The notes: a model not told the origin generated them from the letters alone. DNA of 64,000 nt from DSFO01 sp041640715 (GCA_041640715.1 JBEPZU010000002.1:1-64000), one strand, 5' to 3'; positions 8,617 through 17,476 are shown, counted from the first letter of the stretch. Translations and numbers: made by a program.

Positions 8617-9483
8617 ATGGGCGAGGAGGAGAAATTTAAGGAATACGCTAACCCCGATGTGCTCGTGAGTACACAATGGGTTCAAGAACATCTACAAGAT
8701 CCAAGCATTAGGATAGTCGAAGTAGACTACGATCCTACTTCGAATTATTATTTAGGCCATATTCCAGGTGCTGTTCTTTTCGATTGGAAGAAAGATTTGA
8801 ACCATCCTGTTATTAGAGATATATTAAGCAAGGAGCAACTTGAAGAGCTCTTCTCAAGAAATGGGATTTCTAATGATACAACGATAATATTATATGGCGA
8901 TTATAACAATTGGTTTGCTGCTTTCGCTTTCTGGATATTCAAATACTATGGGGTTGAGAAGGTTAAAATTATGGATGGTGGGAGAAAGAAATGGATATTA
9001 GAAAATAGGCCTTTGACGACTGAGATTCCTTCCTATCCTAGGGCTGTTTTTAAAGCTAAGGAACCTGATGAAACGATAAGGGTGTATCTTGACTATGTCA
9101 TCATCGCTCGTAATATGAAAGATAAGGTCTTAATAGACGTGAGAAGCCCTAAGGAGTTTACCGGAGAGATATTAGCGCCGCCTGAATATCCAACCGAAGC
9201 GGCTCAAAGAGGAGGCCACATACCTGGAGCTATAAACATACCTTGGGCTTTAGCAGTTAGAGAGGAGGACGGTACATTTAAAAGCAGGAGAGAGCTAGAA
9301 GAATTATATAGAAGCCGGGGCGTGGTCCCAGAGAAAGAGGTCATAACTTATTGCAGAATAGCAGAAAGAGCATCCCATACTTGGTTCGTGCTCAAATATT
9401 TGTTAGGATATCCAAACGTGAAACTCTACGATGGTTCTTGGTCTGAGTGGGGCAACGCTGTCAAATTACCAATAGAAAAGTAA
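8617..9483 (+). CDS. thiosulfate/3-mercaptopyruvate sulfurtransferase (tandem rhodanese)
   Basis: This 288-residue enzyme has two rhodanese domains (about 10-135 and 150-288). The C-terminal one carries the active loop with the persulfide cysteine in YCRIAERAS (C about 246). Both domains keep the GHIPGA motifs. It moves sulfane sulfur from thiosulfate or mercaptopyruvate to acceptors. It lies between the two halves of the complex I locus and converges on the gene for the H-protein-like/TusA fusion with an 8-bp gap, so TusA-type sulfur transfer is a plausible partner. The loop CRIAER does not by itself fix the donor. Confidence 0.9.
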   Translation: MGEEEKFKEYANPDVLVSTQWVQEHLQDPSIRIVEVDYDPTSNYYLGHIPGAVLFDWKKDLNHPVIRDILSKEQLEELFSRNGISNDTTIILYGDYNNWFAAFAFWIFKYYGVEKVKIMDGGRKKWILENRPLTTEIPSYPRAVFKAKEPDETIRVYLDYVIIARNMKDKVLIDVRSPKEFTGEILAPPEYPTEAAQRGGHIPGAINIPWALAVREEDGTFKSRRELEELYRSRGVVPEKEVITYCRIAERASHTWFVLKYLLGYPNVKLYDGSWSEWGNAVKLPIEK

Positions 9484-9491
9484 TTTATTTT

Positions 9492-10157
9492 TTATTTGAT
9501 TTTTTTCACTATTATATGATGTAATCCATTCTCTTTTTTATGTTCAACGAATTTTTGGCCTGTCTGATCCTGCCATCTCATCGCCTCTAATTTAGCCAAA
9601 GGATCATCAGTTACGACGTGCACAACTGTTCCTATTTCGACCTTAGAAAAGAGTTCATTGATTTTAGCTAATACTGCAGAACATTCCACCCCTATTTCAA
9701 TGAACTCATAGTCTGGGAATTCTGAAAAGCACTTAATCCTAAATTTTTTAATGTTTTCTGTAATTCTTTCTTTTATTTCTTCTATTCTTTTATAATTTAA
9801 ATTATCAAGGCTTTCTAAAGGTAGTAACTTAGCTATCCAACCACTTCCATAAGGATCCTTGTTCAAAAGAATAGGTCTATTCACGATTTCTTGATTAATA
9901 TCGATGATTTCGCATTGTATTGGAGACTTAACTACGGTGAAGCTTCTAAAAGATTCTAAAGAACATATAATCTCGTTCTTTCCCATCTTTCTCGAGCTCA
10001 TGTATCTTATTATCGTAAATTTGCCTAGGAACCATGCCAAAAGCGATGTAATTCCAATTGTTATCGAATTCCTTTCTATTTTAATCCAAGTGTTCCCTTC
10101 TAGGTCGTATAATAAGGCGCTCGGGAAATAGCAATCTTCTATTCTATCTATATTCAA
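9492..10157 (-). CDS. glycine-cleavage H-like domain fused to a TusA-like sulfur carrier
   Basis: This 221-residue protein has two recognisable halves. Residues about 15-115 follow the H-protein/lipoyl fold (ITIGITSLLAWFLGKF, CSLESFRSF, NKDPYGSGWIAKL). The lipoylated lysine of the ESVKA motif is replaced by R71. Residues about 150-221 align with TusA/SirA: GVECSAVLAKI with C159 kept but the CPxP prolines lost, then VVTDDPLAKLE. It is the last gene of nuoA-B-C-D-H-I and overlaps nuoI by 14 bp. A role in carrying sulfur or scaffolding beside complex I is inference. A rhodanese gene converges on it. Confidence 0.7.
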   Translation of the reverse strand: MNIDRIEDCYFPSALLYDLEGNTWIKIERNSITIGITSLLAWFLGKFTIIRYMSSRKMGKNEIICSLESFRSFTVVKSPIQCEIIDINQEIVNRPILLNKDPYGSGWIAKLLPLESLDNLNYKRIEEIKERITENIKKFRIKCFSEFPDYEFIEIGVECSAVLAKINELFSKVEIGTVVHVVTDDPLAKLEAMRWQDQTGQKFVEHKKENGLHHIIVKKIK

Positions 10158-10575
10158 GTTCCTGGACTCTTGTAACTCTTTTTTGATCTAGGTACAGGTC
10201 TTCTCTCTTGAAGCCTACTATGCTAACCACATGCGTATGGTATATCGCGCCTGGAGGACAATAATCAACACATAAACCACAGTACATGCAGTGTTGTAGA
10301 TCTATTTCAGGTATCATTGCAGGTTTCCCTTTTTCATAAGGGACCATGAATATGCATGTATTAGGACAAACTTTAGCGCATATTCCGCATCCTACGCATA
10401 ATTGATCATCTACTTCCAAGGTTCCTCTAAATCTCTCAGGGAAATATATAGTTTTAGTAGGGTATTCGATCGTAGGTCTTTTTAAAAACACATATTTTGT
10501 AACGGTGAAGAATGCTTTCAATGGTCCTATTATCGTTCTCCTAAGAGTCTTGATGAGTTTTACTTCTTTATGCAC
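10144..10575 (-). CDS. nuoI: NADH-quinone oxidoreductase-like subunit I (2x[4Fe-4S])
   Basis: This 143-residue ferredoxin-like subunit has two complete CxxCxxCxxxCP motifs, CVGCGICAKVCP and CMYCGLCVDYCP, which bind the N6a and N6b clusters. In complex I it passes electrons to the NuoB cluster. The gene follows nuoH and overlaps the fusion gene downstream by 14 bp. Because no nuoE, nuoF or nuoG is visible, the electron donor to this subunit is unknown, as in other archaeal complexes of this type. Confidence 0.93.
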   Translation of the reverse strand: MHKEVKLIKTLRRTIIGPLKAFFTVTKYVFLKRPTIEYPTKTIYFPERFRGTLEVDDQLCVGCGICAKVCPNTCIFMVPYEKGKPAMIPEIDLQHCMYCGLCVDYCPPGAIYHTHVVSIVGFKREDLYLDQKRVTRVQELEYR

Positions 10576-10608
10576 TTCATTATTACTTCTTAGATGCTAA
10601 ATATAAGC

Positions 10609-11706
10609 TTAGCTGAGCAGATTTATTGAGATCGCATAATATTTTACTAAGAAAACTAGAATTAAGTTGAAAACTGATAGAGGTAATAGCTTAGTCCAGC
10701 TTAAGCTTAATAACTGATCTATTCTATAGCGAGGAAGCGCTGCCCTTATTATTATATATAAGAACATGAAAAAGTATGTTTTGATCATTAACCAGAAGGG
10801 TCCGCTCATTGGTGATAAGATTCCTGGTAACTGGGGTCCTAACCAGCCCCCGAAGAATAGTATTGCTAGTAAAGTAGCGCTTACGAAGGCTCTTACGTAC
10901 ATTCCCATGATCAATAAAAGGAAAGGAGAAGCACTATACTCAGTGTTCCAACCTGCTATTATCTCTGATTCTGCATCAGGTATATCGAAAGGCGTCCTTT
11001 CAGCTTCAGCTATTGCAGTTATCAAAAAAAGTATGAAGGTAAGCGGTGCTAAAAATATCAGCCATATTTGCTTTTGTTTCTCGACGATTTCATATAAATT
11101 CAAGGTTCCTGTAAGAACCACAACTGCGGCCACAGAAAGTAACAAGGGTATTTCGAAGCTTAGGAGCTGAGCTGCTGCCCTAAATCCTCCTATTATGCTA
11201 TATTTATTGTTGCTTATCCATCCTGTGAGTAGTATTAATATTGGATTAAAGCTTAGGATTACGAAAATCAAGAGTAAACCTATGTCGAAATAACTCGATA
11301 CTATTGCATGTCTAAGAAGTCCGATCCAATTTATGAAAGGCTCCAACACTAATAGAGTATTTACCACCACGTAATCGTAGGGCATGATGATGATCAATAA
11401 AAGTGAAATGGCTGTTACTAAAATAGGCATTGAAAGGAAAGCAAACTTATTAGCTTTTGCAGGAACTATTATTTCCTTATTTAAGATTTTGATGAAGTCT
11501 GCTATTAGTTGAAGTATTCCCCATTTGCCTACATAAGTAGGCCCCATCCTTTGCATCGTTCTAGCCCATATTTTCCTTTCAAGATAAATAAAAACTATGA
11601 CATTTACGAGTACTAGGACCAGAGCGAATAGCATCGCTAAGCCAGCTTTTATAATATCTAGCAAAAGCAGATTTGAAGTAATGAAGGGAAATATTCCTTC
11701 CATCAT
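10609..11706 (-). CDS. nuoH: NADH-quinone oxidoreductase-like subunit H
   Basis: This 365-residue membrane subunit has about eight helices and the quinone-chamber loop AEAERTPFDIPDAESEI, characteristic of NuoH/ND1. The N-terminal segment YLERKIWARTMQRMGP is also typical. It anchors the peripheral arm and forms much of the quinone tunnel. It overlaps nuoD by 4 bp upstream and is separated from nuoI by 33 bp. Confidence 0.95.
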   Translation of the reverse strand: MMEGIFPFITSNLLLLDIIKAGLAMLFALVLVLVNVIVFIYLERKIWARTMQRMGPTYVGKWGILQLIADFIKILNKEIIVPAKANKFAFLSMPILVTAISLLLIIIMPYDYVVVNTLLVLEPFINWIGLLRHAIVSSYFDIGLLLIFVILSFNPILILLTGWISNNKYSIIGGFRAAAQLLSFEIPLLLSVAAVVVLTGTLNLYEIVEKQKQIWLIFLAPLTFILFLITAIAEAERTPFDIPDAESEIIAGWNTEYSASPFLLLIMGMYVRAFVSATLLAILFFGGWLGPQLPGILSPMSGPFWLMIKTYFFMFLYIIIRAALPRYRIDQLLSLSWTKLLPLSVFNLILVFLVKYYAISINLLS

Positions 11707-12818
11707 CTATCTATTTCACCCAAACAAGGGTCAAATGAGCCTAAGATAGCGTATAGATCAGCTACCTTTGAGCCTTTTATTATCTTAGGTAGGCTCATGA
11801 CATGAATATATGCTGGGCTTCTTATCTTTACTCTATATGGCTTAGGGCTTCCATCGCTTACTACCATAAAACCACATTCGCCACGCGAATCTTCTACATA
11901 ACCGTAACCTATTCCAGGAGGAGGATACAATAAAGCTCTATGTTGATAAGGTCCTGAAGGAATTCTTTTCAGACATTGCCTCACTATGCTTATGCTCTGC
12001 TTTATTTCTTCAACTCTTACGTAAAATCTGTCGAATGTATCTCCCTTCTTTCCAGTAGGGATATCAAAATCTAAGGTTTCGTATACAGCATAAGGCTCAT
12101 CTCTTCTCAAATCTCTTTTAACTCCGCATGCCCTTAGCATAGGTCCAGTCCAACCTAGTTCTATAGCTTTAGAAGCACTTACTGGTGCAACATCTACAGT
12201 TCTGCTAAGGAACACTGGATTGTCATAAATGATTTTTTCATAGTCAGCTAGGTTTTTTTCTACATAGTTCAAAGCCTTATTGGCATAATCCTCGAAGTTC
12301 TGCGGAAGATCATATCTAACTCCTCCTACTCTGAAAAATCCAAAGGTCATTCTTTGACCGCTCATCATCTCAAGCATGTCTATTATCCTATCTCTATCTC
12401 TTAATCCCCAAGAAAACAATGTAAATAATCCTACATCTGCACAGAATGCAGCCAACCAAACCAGGTGACTTGCTATTCTTTGTAGCTCGCATGCTATTAC
12501 TCTAATCCATTCTGCTCTTTCTGGTACCTTAGCGTCCATGATTTCTTCTACAGCTTTTACAAACCCATATTCCCAAAACATACCGCTAACATAACAAAGC
12601 CTGTTGAGATAAACTGGAATTTGGAAGTAGTTTCTAAGTTCACAAAGCTTCTCTATGCCTCTGTGAATATAACCTAACTTTACATCCGCGTTTATTATCA
12701 CCTCGCCCTCTACTGTTATTATTATATCCATAGGTCCATGTGTGGCAGGATGTTGTGGACCTACGTTTATAATTAATTGCCTTACTTCTCTCCCCTTTAC
12801 CTCTTTAACTTCTACCAT
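11703..12818 (-). CDS. nuoD: NADH-quinone oxidoreductase-like subunit D
   Basis: The 371-residue protein is the 49-kDa/NuoD subunit. It has NVGPQHPATHGPMDII near the start, the quinone-site region RLCYVSGMFWE, and the canonical C-terminus DPCLGEIDR. It is descended from the large subunit of NiFe hydrogenases but lacks the terminal nickel-binding cysteine pairs. It forms the quinone-reduction site with NuoB. Its start overlaps the end of nuoC by 7 bp. Confidence 0.95.
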   Translation of the reverse strand: MVEVKEVKGREVRQLIINVGPQHPATHGPMDIIITVEGEVIINADVKLGYIHRGIEKLCELRNYFQIPVYLNRLCYVSGMFWEYGFVKAVEEIMDAKVPERAEWIRVIACELQRIASHLVWLAAFCADVGLFTLFSWGLRDRDRIIDMLEMMSGQRMTFGFFRVGGVRYDLPQNFEDYANKALNYVEKNLADYEKIIYDNPVFLSRTVDVAPVSASKAIELGWTGPMLRACGVKRDLRRDEPYAVYETLDFDIPTGKKGDTFDRFYVRVEEIKQSISIVRQCLKRIPSGPYQHRALLYPPPGIGYGYVEDSRGECGFMVVSDGSPKPYRVKIRSPAYIHVMSLPKIIKGSKVADLYAILGSFDPCLGEIDR

Positions 12819-13246
12819 TTGTAATCTTTCCTAAGCGGATGTCCTACCCAATGTTCGGGCAATAAAATCCTTCTAAGATCTGGGTTTCCTTCAAAATAAA
12901 CTCCCATGAGATCAAAGGTTTCTCTTTCGTGGAATAGAGCTCCCTCCCACACTTCACAGAGAGAAGGTATTCTAGGATCGTCCCTATCTATCAAAGTACC
13001 TACGATGACCAATCCTTTACCTTCTAGCTTTCTACAAATGAACATCACTTCTATTGAATTCAATCTATCCACAGCAGTAACAGCAGATAATAGAACAAAC
13101 CCTGCATCCTTAAGCCTTTTAGCAGAATCTATCCATTTCTCTTTGGGTATTTTAGCATAATACTTGTATTTGTAAATCTTAAATATCTCTGCGTAAGGTA
13201 AAATGGATTTGATCTCTTTTTCTAATTCTTCGCTCATACTCGCCAA
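12812..13246 (-). CDS. nuoC: NADH-quinone oxidoreductase-like subunit C
   Basis: This 144-residue NuoC/30-kDa subunit has the family signature in its C-terminal half: FHERETFDLMGVYFEGNP followed by RRILLPEHWVGHPLRKDY. It is a separate polypeptide, not fused to NuoD as in some bacteria. It is a structural subunit of the quinone module. Overlaps of 13 bp with nuoB and 7 bp with nuoD indicate tight translational coupling. Confidence 0.93.
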   Translation of the reverse strand: MASMSEELEKEIKSILPYAEIFKIYKYKYYAKIPKEKWIDSAKRLKDAGFVLLSAVTAVDRLNSIEVMFICRKLEGKGLVIVGTLIDRDDPRIPSLCEVWEGALFHERETFDLMGVYFEGNPDLRRILLPEHWVGHPLRKDYKW

Positions 13247-13782
13247 TCTTCCTTTATAATAGGTACACCAGATTTAGGTAAAAATTTCTTTCTTGTCTCT
13301 CCTTTGAGTATTTTTTCTTCAAGCTTTATTATTCCTTCTATTAATGCCTCAGGTCTAGGAGGACAACCAGGTATATATACATCAACAGGTATTATTTGAT
13401 CTGCTCCGTCTATGACACTATACATTCCTTTCCAAGGACCTCCGCAAATTGAACATTCGCCAGTGGCTATAACATATTTTGGTTCTGCCATTTGCTCGTA
13501 GAGTGTTTTAACTACAGGTGCAAGTCTTTGTGAAATTGGCCCTGTTATTATCATCAAATCGCATTGTCTTGGGCTATTTCTAGGAAGGACTCCGAACCTC
13601 TCAAAATCATAATTCGAAGCCCCTGCCACCATCATATCTTCTATAGCACAACATTTTATTCCAAAAACTAGCAACCAAAGTGAATTGCGATTTCCCCATA
13701 CTAATAGTTTGTTTACAAAAGGAAGTTTCCTAGGATTTACTAACCATATTTTTAAATCTTGCCAAATATTGAGGCTTTTCAT
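13234..13782 (-). CDS. nuoB: NADH-quinone oxidoreductase-like subunit B (cluster N2)
   Basis: The 182-residue protein has the N2 cluster ligands of NuoB: the tandem cysteines in GIKCCAIEDM, CSICGGPW and PGCPPRPEALIEGI. N2 reduces quinone together with NuoD. A 76-bp gap separates it from nuoA upstream, the only sizeable gap in the operon. The gap holds no obvious gene. Confidence 0.95.
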   Translation of the reverse strand: MKSLNIWQDLKIWLVNPRKLPFVNKLLVWGNRNSLWLLVFGIKCCAIEDMMVAGASNYDFERFGVLPRNSPRQCDLMIITGPISQRLAPVVKTLYEQMAEPKYVIATGECSICGGPWKGMYSVIDGADQIIPVDVYIPGCPPRPEALIEGIIKLEEKILKGETRKKFLPKSGVPIIKEDWRV

Positions 13783-13858
13783 AGATCTATAGAGGGATAG
13801 TAAGACATGAGTTATTTATTCTTTCTCCTATAATGATTTGAGGCTATTAAAAGTACCA

Positions 13859-14275
13859 TCATACCCAACGTAGCATTCCTCTCTTAAGGGTATAAGCTAT
13901 ACTGAACAGAGTGACTAATAATAATGCTGAAACGCCTAACAAACTAGTCATCGTAAATTCGATCGACCTTATGGCCCATATAAGAATTAATATAGCTACG
14001 ATATCTGCTATCAGATATGCGATTCCATAAATATAATATTGTACGCTCATTCTGACCTGAGCTTCTCCTAACAATTCTTCGCCGCATTCATAAGGAGATA
14101 GCTTTAATTCTGATTTCTTGGATTTATGGGACAGTTTGTAATTAAGAAAGATAGTTATCAACGCAAATCCAATCGAGATTAGTAGGGCTATCGCTAGTGC
14201 GGTGAAAATAAACATAAGATATCTTACGCGAACTTTTTTATATACTTTTCTCAGATAATTATTGTTATTCTTCAT
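13859..14275 (-). CDS. nuoA: NADH-quinone oxidoreductase-like subunit A
   Basis: This 138-residue three-helix subunit carries the NuoA signature LSPYECGEELLGEAQVRMSV with the loop cysteine. It heads the nuoA-B-C-D-H-I operon. The first about 20 residues are basic and resemble an extended cytoplasmic N-terminus, so a slightly later start is possible. TTTATAAATT at 14290-14300 lies about 20 nt upstream of this start. The gene is divergent from sdhA across 134 bp, putting two respiratory complexes back to back. Confidence 0.88.
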   Translation of the reverse strand: MKNNNNYLRKVYKKVRVRYLMFIFTALAIALLISIGFALITIFLNYKLSHKSKKSELKLSPYECGEELLGEAQVRMSVQYYIYGIAYLIADIVAILILIWAIRSIEFTMTSLLGVSALLLVTLFSIAYTLKRGMLRWV

Positions 14276-14382
14276 ATAAATGTATATAAATTTATAAATT
14301 TGGATAAATTAACCGCAATTATATTTAACTCTATTATAATCGGTGTTTTATGGTATTTTTGAAATGTTAGAGGTAATAAACC

Positions 14383-14390
14383 TTATAAAT
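14383..14390 (+). promoter_or_regulatory. TATA box of sdhABCD operon
   Basis: TTATAAAT lies 20-27 nt upstream of the GTG at 14410. This is the spacing expected if the transcript begins at or near the start codon, and it supports GTG at 14410 as the sdhA start. Seen directly in the sequence; promoter function is inferred. Confidence 0.6.
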
Positions 14391-14409
14391 CTGTAGAATA
14401 TACTTTTAC

Positions 14410-16110
14410 GTGGATAAGATAAGAGCTGATGTAATAGTAATCGGAGGCGGAGCTGCTGGATTAAGAGCCGCTATCGAAGTTGCAAGCTTTAATCCTAAAC
14501 TAGAGATAGCCTTGATTTCAAAGGTATATCCTATGAGGAGTCATACAGTCTCAGCCGAAGGAGGAACGGCCGCTGTTCTTAAAGAATATGATAGTTTTGA
14601 TTTACATGCTTTTGATACAGTAAAAGGTAGCGATTTCTTAGCCGATCAAGATGCTGTTGAACTTTTTGTTAAACAAGCTCCTGTTGAGCTTTTGAATTTA
14701 GAGAAATGGGGATGTCCTTGGAATAGAGATGAGAAAGGCAGAATGGAAGCGAGAGCATTCGGAGGAATGAGCGTGAAAAGGACTTTTTTTGCAGCAGATA
14801 AAACAGGTTTTTACATACTTCATTCTCTTTTTCAAAGATCTTTGATTTATGATAACATCAAGAGGTATGATGAATGGTTTGTGACCTCATTGATAGTCGA
14901 ACAAGGAAGGTTCAAGGGATTGACAGCCATAGAAATAAAGACAGGAAATTTGCACTATTTTGAAGGAAAGGCTGCAATAATATGTACAGGAGGAGTAGGT
15001 CAGCTCTATAAGAATACTACGAATGGAACTATAAACACAGGAGATGGCATGGCTTTCGCATATAGAGCAGGAGCACCGTTAAAGGATATGGAATTCATTC
15101 AATTCCATCCTACAGGCCTTCCGGGAAAAGGTTTATTGATAACCGAAGCTGCTAGGGGCGAAGGGGGATACTTGCTCAATAATAAATATGAAAGATTCAT
15201 GAAAAAATATGCTCCTGAAAAATTAGAACTTGCTTCACGTGATGTTGTATCTAGGGCTATAATTGGTGAGATCAAAGAAGGAAGGGGATTCACGGGTAAG
15301 TATGGAGAGTATGTTGGGTTAGATATAAGACATCTAGGTAAGGAATTCATAGAGAAAAGACTTCCTACAGTTAAAGAAATGGCTGAGAAGTATGTTGGTG
15401 TAGATCCGTTGCATGAGTTAATACCTGTTAGGCCAGTAATGCATTATATAATGGGAGGTATTCATACGAATAAATATGGAGAGACGCCCATAGCAGGATT
15501 ATATGCTGCGGGGGAAGCAGCATGTGTTAGTATTAACGGCGCAAACAGGCTCGGGTCAAATTCTTTATCAGAATGCTTAGTTTTCGGGGCTTTGGCTGGA
15601 AGACAGGCTGCAATTTTCGCTTCAAATCATGATTTCAGAGAAGTTTTAAGAGAAGAAGTTCTAAAAGAAGAGCATCGAATTTTCGAAGTTATTTTGAAGA
15701 AAGAAAACGGAATTCCTTATTCTGAAATTTTATATGAGTTAAAGAACACGATGGAAGAAAAAGTAGGAGTGATAAGAAACGGAAAGGAACTTCAAGAAGC
15801 TTATTCTACGATAATTAAATTAAAAGAGAAATTTAAAGGAGTCTCTGTTGTGGATAAAAGTAGAATATACAATACAGATTTTATACAAGTATTAGAGTTG
15901 GATTTTATGTTAGACTTGGCTGAAACTATTACTTATTCTGCATTGAAGAGAAAAGAATCTAGGGGTGCACATTATAGGACGGATTACCCAGAAAGAGACG
16001 ATAAAAATTGGCTTGTCCATCAGCTTGTATATAAGACTGAAGGTGAACCTACAATAGAACTTTTACCTGTAGTTATAACTAAATGGAAGCCAGCTGAAAG
16101 AAAATATTGA
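14410..16110 (+). CDS. sdhA: succinate dehydrogenase/fumarate reductase flavoprotein subunit
   Basis: This 566-residue flavoprotein opens with a dinucleotide-binding GGGAAGLRA. It has SHTVSAEGG near residues 45-53, where the histidine carries covalent FAD, then GALAGRQAA and the C-terminal RESRGAHYRTDYPERDD. It oxidises succinate to fumarate, or the reverse. GTG at 14410 is the start, supported by the TATA box. With three downstream genes it forms a four-subunit complex II. Sequence alone does not tell dehydrogenase from fumarate reductase. The nearby complex I and ETF-quinone oxidoreductase favour aerobic or anaerobic respiration through quinone. Confidence 0.95.
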   Translation: MDKIRADVIVIGGGAAGLRAAIEVASFNPKLEIALISKVYPMRSHTVSAEGGTAAVLKEYDSFDLHAFDTVKGSDFLADQDAVELFVKQAPVELLNLEKWGCPWNRDEKGRMEARAFGGMSVKRTFFAADKTGFYILHSLFQRSLIYDNIKRYDEWFVTSLIVEQGRFKGLTAIEIKTGNLHYFEGKAAIICTGGVGQLYKNTTNGTINTGDGMAFAYRAGAPLKDMEFIQFHPTGLPGKGLLITEAARGEGGYLLNNKYERFMKKYAPEKLELASRDVVSRAIIGEIKEGRGFTGKYGEYVGLDIRHLGKEFIEKRLPTVKEMAEKYVGVDPLHELIPVRPVMHYIMGGIHTNKYGETPIAGLYAAGEAACVSINGANRLGSNSLSECLVFGALAGRQAAIFASNHDFREVLREEVLKEEHRIFEVILKKENGIPYSEILYELKNTMEEKVGVIRNGKELQEAYSTIIKLKEKFKGVSVVDKSRIYNTDFIQVLELDFMLDLAETITYSALKRKESRGAHYRTDYPERDDKNWLVHQLVYKTEGEPTIELLPVVITKWKPAERKY

Positions 16111-16111
16111 G

Positions 16112-16822
16112 ATGAGCGAGAAAAAAGAAGTAAAGTTGATAGTTGATAGGTTTGATCCAGAATCAAATAAAGTTTACAAAAGCGAATACGTAGTTACAGC
16201 GGAATCTGATACAATGGTTTTAGATGCGTTAATATACATAAAAGAAAACATAGATAGGACTTTGAGTTTCAGATATTCTTGCAGGATGGCTTCATGCGGA
16301 AGTTGTGGAATGGTAATAAATGGAGTGCCCAGATTGGCTTGTCAGACTAAGCTCTTAGATCTTGAAGAACCTGTAAGAATAGAACCGCTTTATAATTTCA
16401 CAGTAATAAGAGATCTCGTTGTTGATTTCGACGTTTTCTTAGATCATCTTAAGGAAATTAAGCCTTATGTGATAAGAAAGGAAGAGGTCAAAGAAGTCAT
16501 CATGAAACAGGAGGAGGTTGATGTAATAATCAACGCTAGCTCTTGTATAAACTGCATGTTATGCTATGCCGCTTGTCCAGTATTCGGTAGTGATGAAAAA
16601 TTCAAGGGTCCTGCTGCTTTAGCGATATTATATAGATATTTAATGTATCCTTTAGATCAAGCCAAAGAAGAAAGGTTTAAAATAGCTAGCGATAAGGATG
16701 GTGTATGGAAATGCACTTTCATGGGCGAATGTAGCTTAGTTTGTCCTAAAGGCGTAGATCCTGCTTTTCATATACAAAGACTTAAATTGATGACTTCTTT
16801 GTCTTCTTTATTTAAGCTATGA
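16112..16822 (+). CDS. sdhB: succinate dehydrogenase/fumarate reductase iron-sulfur subunit
   Basis: The 236-residue protein has an N-terminal [2Fe-2S] domain (SCRMASCGSCGMVING, then LACQTK) and a C-terminal domain with CINCMLCYAACP ([4Fe-4S]). A further set, CTFMGECSLVCPKGVDP, is usually the [3Fe-4S] and tunnelling cluster region. It carries electrons from FAD to the membrane anchor. The gene begins 1 bp after the sdhA stop and overlaps sdhC by 4 bp. Confidence 0.95.
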   Translation: MSEKKEVKLIVDRFDPESNKVYKSEYVVTAESDTMVLDALIYIKENIDRTLSFRYSCRMASCGSCGMVINGVPRLACQTKLLDLEEPVRIEPLYNFTVIRDLVVDFDVFLDHLKEIKPYVIRKEEVKEVIMKQEEVDVIINASSCINCMLCYAACPVFGSDEKFKGPAALAILYRYLMYPLDQAKEERFKIASDKDGVWKCTFMGECSLVCPKGVDPAFHIQRLKLMTSLSSLFKL

Positions 16823-17145
16823 AGAGAAAGGTAGGATATTTTAGGCATCCTAGATATACGTTCAAACTAGTAAGAGAATTTTCAAGCTTCATAATAGCTT
16901 TGTATGCGCTATTTTTACTCTATAGGCTTTATACCAATTCCTTATATCCTTCTACATTTCAAATCATAGTGGCAAGCATCGCGTTATTCTTCGCTCTATA
17001 TCATACATTAACTTGGCTGTACTTATTACCTAAGATTTCTAAGATTAAAATAGGAGGTCGCGTTCTAGGAGACGTTACAGTGTTTCTGATAAGCATCATG
17101 GTTTGGATTTTAATATCTTTATTGATCATCCTTCTATTGATATGA
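16819..17145 (+). CDS. sdhC: complex II membrane anchor, FrdC-like
   Basis: The 108-residue protein has three hydrophobic helices and the FrdC-type segment LYHTLTWLYLLPK, which resembles the HTxTWFxLxPK motif of fumarate reductase C subunits. It does not look like the cysteine-rich SdhE anchor used by Sulfolobus. It anchors sdhAB and helps to form the quinone site. It overlaps sdhB by 4 bp and sdhD by 4 bp. Confidence 0.82.
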   Translation: MKRKVGYFRHPRYTFKLVREFSSFIIALYALFLLYRLYTNSLYPSTFQIIVASIALFFALYHTLTWLYLLPKISKIKIGGRVLGDVTVFLISIMVWILISLLIILLLI

Positions 17146-17471
17146 GCAAGCTGCATGCATTTAGTTGGTTATTATTTGCGGCGACCGCTTTCATCGCGGC
17201 TTTATTATTTCCTGTTACGATATTTTATTTTGATTTCTCTTACTATCTGGGTTTTGATCAAAGTAAAATAATAAATCAGATAAGCAGTAGCGTATTGCTT
17301 AAAATTCTATTCTTCATAATAATAGGTTCGACAATATATCATGGTTTTTATAGAGCGAAAGCGGTGATGAGAGAAATTGCGACTAAACATGAGGACTTAA
17401 TAGAGATTTCCTTCTTAGCTATTGCAATAATACTAGTAATTCTCGCTTTATTTGTAATTATTCTAATTTAA
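17142..17471 (+). CDS. sdhD: complex II membrane anchor, FrdD-like
   Basis: This membrane anchor has three helices and an FrdD-like IYHGFYRAKAVM segment. I place the start at ATG 17142 (MSKLHAFSW, 109 aa) because it forms the ATGA overlap seen at the other junctions of this operon. An in-frame ATG at 17103 would add 13 residues and overlap sdhC by 43 bp. Together with sdhC it makes a classical FrdCD-type anchor. Histidines at the start of helix 1 and in helix 2 could ligand heme or shape the quinone site. Confidence 0.78.
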   Translation: MSKLHAFSWLLFAATAFIAALLFPVTIFYFDFSYYLGFDQSKIINQISSSVLLKILFFIIIGSTIYHGFYRAKAVMREIATKHEDLIEISFLAIAIILVILALFVIILI

Positions 17472-17476
17472 CTTTT

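Noticed and set aside
17103..17141. Longer sdhD start at ATG 17103
   Set aside because: It would overlap sdhC by 43 bp. ATG 17142 makes the ATGA overlap used elsewhere in the operon.
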